A program made the translations under genes and the position numbers. The notes under the pieces are model-generated. The model was given only the letters and a program-made list of their open reading frames with translations. It had not been told where the DNA came from and made no database searches. A stretch of 57,800 bases of DNA from JANNVZ01 sp046155615 (lineage in GTDB: Bacteria; Bacteroidota; Bacteroidia; Flavobacteriales_D; Sanyastnellaceae): the NCBI GenBank assembly GCA_046155615.1, contig JBJXFP010000160.1, positions 1 to 57,800 on the forward strand. Direction: 5' to 3'. Shown here piece by piece: positions 8,306-17,393 of this stretch (within the stretch, counting starts at the first letter, position 1; the number at the start of each line of letters is the position of its first letter).

Positions 8306-10255
8306 TTAGGCGGAGCGCCTCGATACCTGTTTCCTTTCACCAACCAACTCAATACATGTCGCCATGATGGCGGCAGTGTCGTAATGACACTCTGAATAAA
8401 GTTCATCTTGTGTGCCGTGTTCAACTAAGCGGTCTGGAATGCCGAGGCGTTTTACTTGCGAGTTGTAGCCATTGTCCACCATGAATTCAAGCACCGCGCT
8501 TCCCATGCCTCCTTGCAGGCAGCCATCTTCCACTGTTACCACCAGTTTGAATTTTCCAAACACTTCGTGCAGCAGCAGTTCATCTATCGGCTTTGCAAAG
8601 CGCATGTCGTAGAGTGCGGCACTGATGCCTTTTTCTTCCAATTGATCACATGCCTTTAAGGCGTAATTACCAATTGGGCCTATGCTAAGTACAGCTACAT
8701 CCTCACCACTGCGCACCTTCCGGCCTGTGCCAACTTTGATGAGTTGAAGTGGTGTTTTCCATTCTTTCAAAACACCATTGCCGCGTGGATAACGAATGCT
8801 GAACGGGCCGTAGTTTTCGTATTGCGCGGTGTACATCAGGTTGCGCAATTCGCTTTCGTTCATGGGTGAGCTCACTATCATGTTCGGAATGCAGCGCATG
8901 TAAGCAATGTCGTAAGCTCCATGATGGGTGGGGCCATCAGCACCTACCACGCCACCGCGATCAAGGCAAAACACAACGCGCAGTTTTTGCAAAGCCACAT
9001 CGTGTATCACTTGGTCATAAGCGCGCTGCATGAATGATGAGTAGATGTTGCAAAAAGGAATCAACCCTTGTGTGGCCATGCCTGCACTGAAGGTGACTGC
9101 ATGTTGCTCTGCTATGCCTACATCAAATGCGCGGTCGGGCATAGCTTCCATCATGAACTTGAGCGAACAGCCTGATGGCATGGCGGGTGTAACGCCAACA
9201 ATCTTTTCGTTTTTCTCCGCAAGTTCTATGATGGTGTGGCCAAACACATCTTGATAGAGTGGGGGTTGAGGTGACTTGGGCACCACCTTCACTATTTCAC
9301 CTGTGTCTTTATTGAACAAACCAGGCGCGTGCCACTTAGTAGGCGAGCCGTCTTCAGCGGGGCCATAACCTTTTCCTTTTTTGGTGATGCAATGCAAAAT
9401 TTTCGGGCCGGGTATGTCTTTCAGATCGCGGAGTACTTTTACCATGTACTCTACATCGTGGCCATCAATGGGGCCGAAGTAGCGCCAGTTGAGCGACTCA
9501 AACAGATTGCTCTCTTTTACTAATGAGCCCTTCAGTGAGTCAGAAACTTTCTGCACTATTTGCTGCGCACTTGTTCCGAATTTGGAAAGTTTGCCCAACA
9601 GGTTCCACACTTCGTCTTTCACTTTGTTATACGTGTGCGAAGTGGTAATGTCTGTGAGGTATTCTTTGAGGGCGCCCACGTTGGGGTCAATGCTCATGCA
9701 GTTGTCATTCAGTATTACAAGGATGTTGGCATCGGCAATGCCACCATGATTGAGCGCTTCGAAGGCCATACCGGCAGTCATGGCGCCATCACCAATCACT
9801 GCTACTATCTGTCTGTCATGTTCTTTTTTGAGTTTAGAAGCCACTGCCATTCCAACTGCGGCACCAATACTTGTGGAGGAGTGGCCTACACCAAAGGTGT
9901 CGTATTCGCTTTCGCTGCGCTTGGGAAAACCACTTATGCCTTTGTACTTGCGGTTGGTATGAAAAACATTTTTCCTGCCGGTAAGAATTTTATGGCCGTA
10001 TGCCTGATGACCCACATCCCACACCAACTGATCGTAAGGGGTATTGAACACATAGTGCAGGCCCACTGTCATTTCCACCACACCCAGCGAAGCACCAAAG
10101 TGTCCGCCTTTTTCCGATACAATATCTACAATGTATTGACGCAGCTCTTTACTGAGTTGGGGCAATTGCTCCTCGCGCACTTTGCTGCGCAAGTCAGCAG
10201 GCTCATTTATCAGAGAAAGAAGCGGGCCTGCGGTGTATGGGTTCTGATGGGACAT
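8306..10255 (-). CDS. dxs: 1-deoxy-D-xylulose-5-phosphate synthase
   Basis: A 649-residue thiamine diphosphate enzyme that condenses pyruvate with glyceraldehyde 3-phosphate, the first step of the MEP isoprenoid pathway in the cytoplasm. Signatures: GGHFGASLG with the active-site His52, the ThDP/Mg motif GDGAMTAGMAFEAL at 155-168, the FGVGHSSTSIGAA stretch, GPTHHGAYDIAY, and GIAEQHAV with the cofactor-activating Glu. Length is normal for the family. It is transcribed away from ftsZ and faces the cyclase gene with a one-base gap, so its terminator must overlap coding sequence. A short GC-rich inverted repeat (AGGCG/CGCCT, 8308-8320) covers its last codons. No other MEP gene is in the window. 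Confidence 0.97.
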   Translation of the reverse strand: MSHQNPYTAGPLLSLINEPADLRSKVREEQLPQLSKELRQYIVDIVSEKGGHFGASLGVVEMTVGLHYVFNTPYDQLVWDVGHQAYGHKILTGRKNVFHTNRKYKGISGFPKRSESEYDTFGVGHSSTSIGAAVGMAVASKLKKEHDRQIVAVIGDGAMTAGMAFEALNHGGIADANILVILNDNCMSIDPNVGALKEYLTDITTSHTYNKVKDEVWNLLGKLSKFGTSAQQIVQKVSDSLKGSLVKESNLFESLNWRYFGPIDGHDVEYMVKVLRDLKDIPGPKILHCITKKGKGYGPAEDGSPTKWHAPGLFNKDTGEIVKVVPKSPQPPLYQDVFGHTIIELAEKNEKIVGVTPAMPSGCSLKFMMEAMPDRAFDVGIAEQHAVTFSAGMATQGLIPFCNIYSSFMQRAYDQVIHDVALQKLRVVFCLDRGGVVGADGPTHHGAYDIAYMRCIPNMIVSSPMNESELRNLMYTAQYENYGPFSIRYPRGNGVLKEWKTPLQLIKVGTGRKVRSGEDVAVLSIGPIGNYALKACDQLEEKGISAALYDMRFAKPIDELLLHEVFGKFKLVVTVEDGCLQGGMGSAVLEFMVDNGYNSQVKRLGIPDRLVEHGTQDELYSECHYDTAAIMATCIELVGERKQVSRRSA

Positions 10256-10582
10256 TTTTTAGAAAATGTGGCGAAAGCAAATCAAACGATAGCGAGCGCA
10301 AAGATCACAAATGATTTGGTGCAAATTTTATTTTCTTCTTTACAAGTTTTGGCAAAATGCGCTGGCATAGCACTATACGCAATAGACCACGAGTATAGAT
10401 TGTGCACTGTGAGGTCGCATGGTCAGTGTTGCTTCGCATTACTAACAGTATCAGGTTTACTTTTTTGAAAAGATGAGTTGTGCAGTGCGCTCATATCCGC
10501 ATTTATTGCTCATGTTATTCTACCTGCCATCGCATGGTTTGTTAGCATTGAGTATCAATCATTAAATCCCATATCAACCAAA
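10256..10582. other. 327-base divergent intergenic region between dxs and ftsZ
   Basis: This is the only gene-free stretch longer than 300 bases. It must hold the promoters of dxs (leftward) and ftsZ (rightward). I looked for the Bacteroidota -7 element TAnnTTTG and found only imperfect versions: leftward, TATCGTTTG and TAAAATTTG (one base too long between TA and TTTG); rightward, TACTTTTTTG near 10459. No tRNA, small ORF with family features or convincing hairpin was seen. Confidence 0.5.
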
Positions 10583-12232
10583 ATGGACAACTCACTAAAA
10601 TTCGATTTGCCCACCAACACCTCCAGCATGATAAAAGTGATAGGTGTGGGTGGAGGCGGTAGCAATGCCGTCAACTACATGTTTGAACAAGGTATTCAGG
10701 GTGTGGACTTCATAGTCTGCAACACTGATGCGCAGGCCATAGACAAAAGCCCGGTGCCTATAAAGGTGCAACTTGGAAGCACACTTACTGAAGGCCGTGG
10801 GGCAGGTGCCATACCTGAAGTTGGGCGCAATGCAGCCATTGAGAGTTTGGATGAGGTGAAAGAACTCTTGCAGAGCAATACCAACATGGTATTTATAACT
10901 GCCGGTATGGGCGGAGGTACAGGCACCGGTGCCGCTCCGGTTATAGCAAGAGCAGCTAAGGAGATGGGCATTCTCACAGTGGGTATCGTTACCATTCCAT
11001 TCATGTTTGAAGGACGTAAACGCTCGCAGCAAGCTGACTTTGGCTTGAAGGAAATGCGTGACAGCGTGGATACACTGCTGGTAATCCGCAATGACAAATT
11101 GCGCGAACTCTACGGAAACCTTACTCTGAAGCAAGCATTCGGACATGCTGATGAAGTGCTATGCACCGCTGCAAAAGGAATAGCTGAAGTAATAACATTG
11201 GTGGGCACTGTAAATGTGGATATGAATGATGTGAAGACTGTGATGAAAGACAGCGGTGTAGCCATCATGGGCAGTGGCAGAAGCAGTGGCGAAGGCCGCG
11301 CGAAGCGCGCTGTGCTCTCTGCTTTGGAATCACCCCTGCTGAATGACAACGACATTACCGGTGCCAACTTCATACTGCTGAACATAACCTACGGCAACGA
11401 AGAAGTGCTTATGGATGAGATAAGTGAAATAACTGACTATATACAGGAACAAGCAGGCATGGGCGCTGAGGTGATATGGGGCTATGGCCAGGACGAAACG
11501 CTTGGTGATGATGTGAGCGTGACTGTAATTGCCACTGGCTTCAAAGCCAAAAGTGTGGAGAGCCTGCTGCCTGCGCCAGAGCAAGAGCCAAAGAAAATGT
11601 GGCTGGAAACGGAAGGTGCAAAAGAGGTGACTGCCAAAGTGGAGAAACCAACAGCGGAGATAAGCGATGTGAAAGATGAGGTGAAGGAGAATGCAGATGA
11701 ACCATTCATAAAGACATTGGAGAAACCATTGTTCGAAATGGAATTTGAAGTGAAGAATGAAATTATGGACGATGTGCCTGCGCAAGAAGAAATGTTGCCA
11801 GAACTCTCCGCTTTGAAAATGAACTCGGAAGAAATAATGGTGCCTGTGGATATGCCTGTGGTGCACAGCCTTGGTACTGACCTGAATGAAGTAGTGGCCG
11901 ATGCGGCTTCGAAAACAGAAGTAACCGACTCGCTGCCAATAAAGACTACCGAAGCCATAAGTGACAGACCAAGCCGCAGTGAACTGATAACGCGCAACAA
12001 GGAACGCGAAATGCGCATCAGGGAGTTTACCATTAAGCTAAAGACCCCGAGTGGCCTGAGTGAACTGGAAAATGAACCTGCTTATGCTCGCAAGAAAATA
12101 ACCCTTGAAAACACACCGCACAGTTCTGAGAGCAATGTGTCGCGCTACTCCCTCAACGAATCGAGCGATGAACAAGGCAACAAAAAAATAGAGTTGGGCA
12201 ACAACCCATTTCTGCACGACAATGTGGACTAA
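10583..12232 (+). CDS. ftsZ: Cell division protein FtsZ with long acidic C-terminal linker
   Basis: A 549-residue tubulin-like GTPase that forms the cytokinetic ring. I chose the ATG at 10583; an upstream 35-residue extension looks nothing like FtsZ. The GTPase core is residues 14 to about 325, with GVGGGGSNAV near 21-30 and the signature GGGTGTGAAP at 110-119. An acidic, probably disordered linker of about 165 residues follows. NEPAYARKKI (about 497-506) matches the Bacteroidota version of the C-terminal interaction peptide, and about 40 further residues end in FLHDNVD. Unusually it is alone: ftsA, ftsQ and murC are not upstream, and dxs lies there divergently. A terminator hairpin follows at 12265. 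Confidence 0.97.
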   Translation: MDNSLKFDLPTNTSSMIKVIGVGGGGSNAVNYMFEQGIQGVDFIVCNTDAQAIDKSPVPIKVQLGSTLTEGRGAGAIPEVGRNAAIESLDEVKELLQSNTNMVFITAGMGGGTGTGAAPVIARAAKEMGILTVGIVTIPFMFEGRKRSQQADFGLKEMRDSVDTLLVIRNDKLRELYGNLTLKQAFGHADEVLCTAAKGIAEVITLVGTVNVDMNDVKTVMKDSGVAIMGSGRSSGEGRAKRAVLSALESPLLNDNDITGANFILLNITYGNEEVLMDEISEITDYIQEQAGMGAEVIWGYGQDETLGDDVSVTVIATGFKAKSVESLLPAPEQEPKKMWLETEGAKEVTAKVEKPTAEISDVKDEVKENADEPFIKTLEKPLFEMEFEVKNEIMDDVPAQEEMLPELSALKMNSEEIMVPVDMPVVHSLGTDLNEVVADAASKTEVTDSLPIKTTEAISDRPSRSELITRNKEREMRIREFTIKLKTPSGLSELENEPAYARKKITLENTPHSSESNVSRYSLNESSDEQGNKKIELGNNPFLHDNVD

Positions 12233-12264
12233 GCAACAGCAATGCATAGCAAAAAGAATGAAAG

Positions 12265-12291
12265 CACCTGCCACCAAGGCGGGTGTTTTTA
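12265..12291 (+). terminator. Intrinsic terminator after ftsZ
   Basis: CACCTGCC (12265-12272) pairs with GGCGGGTG (12278-12285, one G-T pair) around a 5-base loop and is followed by TTTTTATTTT. It lies 33 bases after the ftsZ stop and separates ftsZ from terC. Confidence 0.75.
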
Positions 12292-12405
12292 TTTTCGGAA
12301 TCAGCAAAGGTTGAATGCACATCACCATTTTGGCCTGCACTTTACTTGTGTGGCTTCGCCTCAAAGGCCGCTGCTATCTTGCACCACTTTCGCACACTTT
12401 TTTAT

Positions 12406-13206
12406 ATGCACGATTTTTTTCAAATCTTCACCACTGCCGAAGGCGCTATCAGCCTCATCACACTCATTGTTCTGGAGATTGTTCTCGGTGTTGACAATAT
12501 CATATTCATAGCCATCATCTGTGGTTATGTGCCAAACAAAAAGGACCAGCGAACTGCGCGGTTTGTAGGTCTTGCTCTGGCACTCATTGTGCGCATCATT
12601 CTTCTGTCATTCATCTCGGTACTCAGCCATGCCACGCGCGAGCTGCCCATTTCAGAATATGTAGGCTTTAAGGTGACAGGCCGCGGTCTCATACTTTTTT
12701 GCGGAGGTGTTTTTCTCATCATCAAAACTGTAAATGAGATATACCACAAGTTCAAAATTGCTGACCATGAGGAAGGTGAGAAGGCTCGCAGAATGACACT
12801 GACCCAAGCCATAGTGCAGATCACATTCATTGACATTGTCTTCTCTTTCGACTCCATACTTACCGCTGTGGGCGTAACCATGGACAATCCGCACCCAGGG
12901 CAGGCATTGGCCACCATGATTACTGCGGTGGTCATCTCCATGGTTGTGATGCTATTATTTGCTCCGTATGTCAGCAATTTCATAGAAAAATATCCGACTA
13001 TCAAAATGCTTGCGCTTGCATTCCTTGTAGTCATTGGAATTATACTCGTGGTAGAATCGCTGGAGGATGCCGCTTTGCTTCATCTACCCGCTGGTATTGA
13101 CATCAAAAGCTATGCTTATGCCTGTCTGGGATTTAGCATCATAGTAGAGATGCTCAACATCAGGCTTAAGAATGTGAAGGAAAGAAAACTCAGACAGTCC
13201 AATTAG
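12406..13206 (+). CDS. TerC family integral membrane protein
   Basis: A 266-residue polytopic membrane protein. The ATG at 12406 (MHDFFQIFTTAEG) matches the normal TerC start; a longer in-frame extension of 41 residues lacks family character. The two diagnostic acidic membrane motifs are LEIVLGVDNIIF near residue 28 and DIVFSFDSILTAVGV near residue 145, which are thought to bind metal ions. TerC proteins are linked to metal-ion efflux, notably manganese, in several bacteria; the exact ion here is unknown. The sequence alternates hydrophobic helices with a cytoplasmic loop near residues 115-130. Its stop overlaps the convergent gldA stop by three bases. Confidence 0.85.
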   Translation: MHDFFQIFTTAEGAISLITLIVLEIVLGVDNIIFIAIICGYVPNKKDQRTARFVGLALALIVRIILLSFISVLSHATRELPISEYVGFKVTGRGLILFCGGVFLIIKTVNEIYHKFKIADHEEGEKARRMTLTQAIVQITFIDIVFSFDSILTAVGVTMDNPHPGQALATMITAVVISMVVMLLFAPYVSNFIEKYPTIKMLALAFLVVIGIILVVESLEDAALLHLPAGIDIKSYAYACLGFSIIVEMLNIRLKNVKERKLRQSN

Positions 13207-14111
13207 CGTGTAAGCTCTTTGAACACATCTTCCAGTTTTTGTTCTTTGCGGGTCATGGTCAGGATGGAATGTCCCTGAGATTGGGCTAGTTCAGAAATAT
13301 CCTTGCGTATATCGCGCGCTTCACTTGCCGTTATGATGTATGTGTTTTCTTCTTTAGCTTCCACCTCAGTCACCCCGCTTATTTGTTTCAATGCGGACTT
13401 TGAGATGCTTCCACTGAATTCAACGAGCAGCTCGTAACCGCTACTGAGCAGGCTTTTACGCAATTCACTGGTTGGCTTATCTGCCACAATAGTTCCTTTG
13501 TTTATGATAATGGCTCTGCTGCAAATGGCTTCTACTTCCTGCATGATGTGTGTGCTCAGCATCACAGTTTTTTCTTTACCGATGTTGACTATCAAGTCTC
13601 TGATATCAGCCAACTGGTTTGGGTCAAGTCCACTTGTGGGTTCATCCAGTATCAGCACCCGTGGATTGTGTATCATGGCTTGTGCTAATCCCACCCGCTG
13701 CCGATAGCCCTTAGACAGTGCTTGAATCTTTTTATGTGCTTCTACACCAAGTCCAACCTTTTCTATCATCTCATCCACCCGCTTTTTCAGTTGTGGTACT
13801 TTGTATATACCACCTACAAAGCTGAGGTATTCGCGCACATACATGTCCAAATAAAGCGGATTGTGTTCAGGCAGATACCCTATTTGTTTTTTAGCTTCAA
13901 TACTCTGTTCCATCACATCATGACCGCATACACTCACCTTGCCTTCAGTAGGTGGTATGTAGCAGGTTATGATTTTCATCATGGTGCTCTTGCCTGCACC
14001 ATTGGGACCCAGAAAACCCACTACTTCTCCAGCATTGATATGAAAATTAACCCCATGCAAGGCGCGCTGAGGACCATAAAATTTGCTTACATTGTTTACA
14101 GAAATTGACAT
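13203..14111 (-). CDS. gldA: Gliding-associated ABC transporter ATP-binding protein GldA
   Basis: A 302-residue ATPase. Walker A GPNGAGKS is at 35-42, the signature LSKGYRQRVGLAQ and Walker B VLILDEPTSGLD follow, and the switch His is in LSTHIMQE. After about residue 215 comes a C-terminal domain typical of GldA-like ATPases. GldA works with the membrane subunits GldF and GldG in gliding Bacteroidota; neither is adjacent. I set the start at the ATG at 14111, not at the TTG at 14138, because that TTG lies inside a promoter-like TAGGTTTG. Many ABC ATPases look alike, so the gldA name rests on overall resemblance (MSISVNNVSKFYG start) and the gliding context. Confidence 0.8.
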   Translation of the reverse strand: MSISVNNVSKFYGPQRALHGVNFHINAGEVVGFLGPNGAGKSTMMKIITCYIPPTEGKVSVCGHDVMEQSIEAKKQIGYLPEHNPLYLDMYVREYLSFVGGIYKVPQLKKRVDEMIEKVGLGVEAHKKIQALSKGYRQRVGLAQAMIHNPRVLILDEPTSGLDPNQLADIRDLIVNIGKEKTVMLSTHIMQEVEAICSRAIIINKGTIVADKPTSELRKSLLSSGYELLVEFSGSISKSALKQISGVTEVEAKEENTYIITASEARDIRKDISELAQSQGHSILTMTRKEQKLEDVFKELTR

Positions 14112-14135
14112 ACTGACTTGAAATAAGTTCTCCGC

Positions 14136-14143
14136 CAAACCTA
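14136..14143 (-). promoter_or_regulatory. Putative -7 promoter element of gldA
   Basis: On the minus strand this reads TAGGTTTG, an exact match to the Bacteroidota -7 consensus TAnnTTTG, 24 bases before the ATG at 14111. No clear -33 TTTG is seen. It supports the shorter gldA start. Confidence 0.4.
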
Positions 14144-14297
14144 AGAGCGGTTTATCTCACAGCACTATAGATATAGGAATTGATGTTCACATAGCGCGGC
14201 TATTTTTTCAAGTCAGTGGGTGGATGTAACCTTTCTGTTTCGTTGCGTACAAAGTCTGTTTTGAACCTTACCCGAAATATTTAACTCCACATACTAT

Positions 14298-15431
14298 ATG
14301 AAAACAGAACAATTGCAATGGCTGCAACAGACAGGGTGGTCCTCGCCTGAATCTTTGATGAATGGCCAGGCAGCTTTGGTCTTTGCATTCGGAGGCATTG
14401 ACGTAATTGGCAACCCGGAAGTTTATGCCGAATTGCACAAGCGATACAGCAATGCCAATATTGTGATGGCAAGCACTGCGGGAGAAATTCATGGAAACAG
14501 TGTGAGCGATGGCAGCATCAGCGTAACAGCATGCAACTTTGACTACACAGCAACTGAAATTATGAGCCTTAAGGTGGATGATTTTGCCGATAGCTATGCT
14601 TGTGGCGAGGCCATAGCCGCAGATCTATTGAAAGACGATTTGAAACATATTCTTGTCTTTTCAGATGGCACATCAGTAAATGGAGATGAACTAGTGAAGG
14701 GTATCAACCAGGGTTTACCAAAACAAGTGATTGTGACCGGAGGACTTGCCGGTGATGCCGGTCGTTTCAATGGCACCCGTGTTGGGGTGAATGCTGTGCC
14801 TGTTGGAAACAATATTGTAGCCATTGGATTCTATGGCGATCGGTTTCACGTAGCGCATGGCTCGCAAGGAGGATGGGATGCATTCGGCCCCATTCGCAAA
14901 GTGACTAAATCAAACGGCAACGTACTTATGGAACTCGATGGAGAAAATGCACTTGCAGTTTATAAAAAATACTTGGGCACCCGGGCCAGTGAGCTACCCG
15001 GTGCGGCTTTGCTCTTTCCCCTTTGCATTCATGGCGATGATGGAAGCCGGTTGGTTCGCACCATTCTTACTATAGATGAGCAAACCGGTTCTATGAATTT
15101 TGCCGGAAATATTCCAATAGATGCCAACGTGCAATTTATGATGGCCAACTTTGATCGCCTCGTAGATGGTGCAGCTGGAGCAGCTGAGCAATCGGTAGCT
15201 ATGACAAGAAAAGCTAAGCCTGACCTGGTGATGATGGTGAGTTGCGTTGGTAGAAAAATTGTGCTCGGACAGAGGATAGATGAAGAAGTAGAATCTGTTT
15301 GTAACATATTCGGTGAGGGTCCGGCATACACAGGCTTCTATAGCAATGGTGAAATATCACCACTGCTCAATTCAGTGGGCTGCTCATTGCACAACCAGAC
15401 AATGACTATAACTACTTATAAAGAAGAATAA
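14298..15431 (+). CDS. FIST domain sensory protein
   Basis: A 377-residue soluble protein without signal peptide. Residues about 20-215 match the FIST_N layout (ALVFAFGGIDVIGN, IVMASTAGEI, ILVFSDGTSVNGDEL, VTGGLAGDAGRF). Residues about 225-370 match FIST_C (ALAVYKKYLG, then VSCVGRKIVLGQR and GFYSNGEISP near the end). FIST domains are predicted small-ligand sensors of signal transduction proteins, possibly for amino acids or their derivatives. The gene ends 17 bases before a soluble hybrid histidine kinase, so FIST protein and kinase probably form one cytoplasmic two-component sensing unit. The ligand is unknown. The start ATATG lies in an AT-rich region with no clear ribosome site. Confidence 0.85.
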   Translation: MKTEQLQWLQQTGWSSPESLMNGQAALVFAFGGIDVIGNPEVYAELHKRYSNANIVMASTAGEIHGNSVSDGSISVTACNFDYTATEIMSLKVDDFADSYACGEAIAADLLKDDLKHILVFSDGTSVNGDELVKGINQGLPKQVIVTGGLAGDAGRFNGTRVGVNAVPVGNNIVAIGFYGDRFHVAHGSQGGWDAFGPIRKVTKSNGNVLMELDGENALAVYKKYLGTRASELPGAALLFPLCIHGDDGSRLVRTILTIDEQTGSMNFAGNIPIDANVQFMMANFDRLVDGAAGAAEQSVAMTRKAKPDLVMMVSCVGRKIVLGQRIDEEVESVCNIFGEGPAYTGFYSNGEISPLLNSVGCSLHNQTMTITTYKEE

Positions 15432-15448
15432 GGTACAGTTGTGCTGAC

Positions 15449-17368
15449 GTGAAGAGCAAGCCCGAATACCATCGTTTACTAGAGAGGCAGTTAAAAAAAT
15501 TTCTGCCAGGCTATCCCAATGCATCGGTGGACATGGAATCACTATTGCTTGCAATAAATGAAACATACAATCAGAACGACAACGATCGCCAACTCATGGA
15601 ACGCGCCATGCTGCTAAGCAGCGAGGAGCTTACATTGAAAAAAAATATGGTGGATGCATTGCAACAGGAACAAGGCAGAGTGCTGGATGCGTTGAAGGAT
15701 GCGGCTCAAAGAATGTTGCCTGATAAATCATTTCAGCAAGATCATGATCTCTTTCAACTTACTGATGTGCTGTTTGCTGAGATAGCAAAAAGACGAAGCG
15801 CAGAGCACAAGAACGAGGTAACAGAAGAGATGATGTCAAGCCTGCTTAACAATTTAAAGCTAGGTATGGCTGAGTTTGATATGGAAGGAAACATAACCTC
15901 TGCACATCAGCGTTATTGCGACATTGTGGGCTATACCAACGATGAACTGATAGGAAAGAATTCTATAGAATTATTTGCCAATGATGAGAGCAAGGAATCA
16001 TTTGAAAAGGTGCTTGCACAACATCAAAATGGTGATCAAGGTGTGTTTGAATTACATATCCGGAGAAAAGATGGTGAAAAAATTTGGTTGTTGTGCTCAT
16101 CTGCCATGATAACCAATGAGGATGGGGTATTTCGCGGCAACACTTCGGTAGTGTTTGACATCACTTCGCAAAAATTGCTTGAACAAGAATTGCGCTTATC
16201 CAGACAAAGCGCAGAGGCAGCTCTAGAGTCGAGAAAATCATTTTTAGCCAATATCAGTCATGAAATAAGAACTCCAATCAATGCCATTGTAGGCATGAGT
16301 GGTTTGCTTCAGCAAAGTGACCTCTCTGATGCGCAACGAGAATATCTGGAAGCTCTCCAATCATCTGCCGAAGGTTTGCAGGTACTCATCAATGATTTGC
16401 TGGATGTGAGCAAAGCTGAAAGCGGCAAAATGGAATTAGAAATAATATCAGTGTCGCTTCGCAGGGTGGTAAAGAATGTAGTGAAGAGCCTCGGATTGAA
16501 GGTAGAGGAGAAAGGTATACAACTGAATTGGTTCATTGACCCAGCCGTAGTCGAGTGGCACAAATGCGATCCTGTGAGACTAACACAAATTCTAACCAAT
16601 CTGGTGAGCAATGCCATCAAATTCACTAGCAAGGGTGAAGTGAAAATAAAAATTGCATTGGTGGAAAGCAGTGATGAATTGCAACGCCTGTACATTGCTG
16701 TTGTTGATACAGGTATTGGCATTGCGCACGATCGCATCGCTTCCATTTTCGAAGAGTTTACACAGGAGGACAGCAGCACTACGCGGAAGTATGGAGGTAC
16801 AGGACTAGGGCTTTCCATTTCCAAAAATCTGGTAGAGATAATGGGCAGTGAGCTGATCGTACGGAGCGAAAAGGGCCGTGGTTCAGAGTTTTATTTCATA
16901 ATAGATCTACCCATTGGCCAATCCAATGAAGAGGAAATACAATCAATGGATGTGCTGGAATTGAAAGGTACCCGCGTGCTGTTGGTGGAAGATAATGAGA
17001 TAAACAGATTTCTGGCTGTGACCATATTGCGAAGTTGGCAGATGGATGTAACCACGGCTAACAACGGCCGCGAAGCTTTGAATGAACTACAGCAAAAAAC
17101 ATTCGATATCATACTTATGGATTTGCAAATGCCATATATGGATGGGATGGAAGCTACCGAAGTAATTAGAAAAGAAATGAAGTTGAAGTTGCCCATCATA
17201 GCGCTTACTGCAAACAACCTGAACAGTGAACGCGAATTGTGTTTACAAAAGGGAATGAACGACTATGTGTCCAAACCATTTCAACCTGAGCAGCTCTTCA
17301 AAAAACTAAAGGCATATCTGGCAAACGTCCGGTACATGAGTCGCTTTCAGGATAGAAAGGCTTCATGA
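15449..17368 (+). CDS. Soluble hybrid sensor histidine kinase (PAS-HisKA-HATPase-REC)
   Basis: A 639-residue protein with a GTG start. A coiled helical N-terminus (1-125) is followed by a PAS domain (about 132-245), the dimerisation/phosphotransfer helix with FLANISHEIRTP (phospho-accepting His271), an ATPase domain with N box (Asn384/Asn388), DTGIGI near 420 and GGTGLGLSI near 449, and a receiver domain (about 507-625) with phospho-Asp558 in ILMDLQMPYMDG and the conserved Lys in SKPF. There is no membrane segment, so it is cytoplasmic. It lies 17 bases after the FIST gene and no response regulator with an output domain is adjacent, so its output is unknown. The phosphorelay role follows from family knowledge; the FIST input is inferred from context. 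Confidence 0.93.
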   Translation: MKSKPEYHRLLERQLKKFLPGYPNASVDMESLLLAINETYNQNDNDRQLMERAMLLSSEELTLKKNMVDALQQEQGRVLDALKDAAQRMLPDKSFQQDHDLFQLTDVLFAEIAKRRSAEHKNEVTEEMMSSLLNNLKLGMAEFDMEGNITSAHQRYCDIVGYTNDELIGKNSIELFANDESKESFEKVLAQHQNGDQGVFELHIRRKDGEKIWLLCSSAMITNEDGVFRGNTSVVFDITSQKLLEQELRLSRQSAEAALESRKSFLANISHEIRTPINAIVGMSGLLQQSDLSDAQREYLEALQSSAEGLQVLINDLLDVSKAESGKMELEIISVSLRRVVKNVVKSLGLKVEEKGIQLNWFIDPAVVEWHKCDPVRLTQILTNLVSNAIKFTSKGEVKIKIALVESSDELQRLYIAVVDTGIGIAHDRIASIFEEFTQEDSSTTRKYGGTGLGLSISKNLVEIMGSELIVRSEKGRGSEFYFIIDLPIGQSNEEEIQSMDVLELKGTRVLLVEDNEINRFLAVTILRSWQMDVTTANNGREALNELQQKTFDIILMDLQMPYMDGMEATEVIRKEMKLKLPIIALTANNLNSERELCLQKGMNDYVSKPFQPEQLFKKLKAYLANVRYMSRFQDRKAS

Positions 17369-17393
17369 GGGGAGAGTATGTTTGTCACCGTAT

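Noticed and set aside
9560..10468. 302-codon open frame on the plus strand, antisense to dxs
   Set aside because: It mirrors the well-conserved dxs reading frame, has Cys/His-rich composition typical of antisense frames and no family motif.
10478..10582. 35-residue extension of FtsZ
   Set aside because: The extension is unlike any FtsZ N-terminus; MDNSLKFDLP at 10583 leads directly to the first GTPase strand.
10256..10582. tRNA or small RNA gene in the dxs-ftsZ gap
   Set aside because: No cloverleaf pattern, terminator hairpin or conserved RNA motif was found.
12283..12405. 41-residue extension of the TerC protein
   Set aside because: It starts inside the ftsZ terminator hairpin and lacks family similarity; the ATG at 12406 fits.
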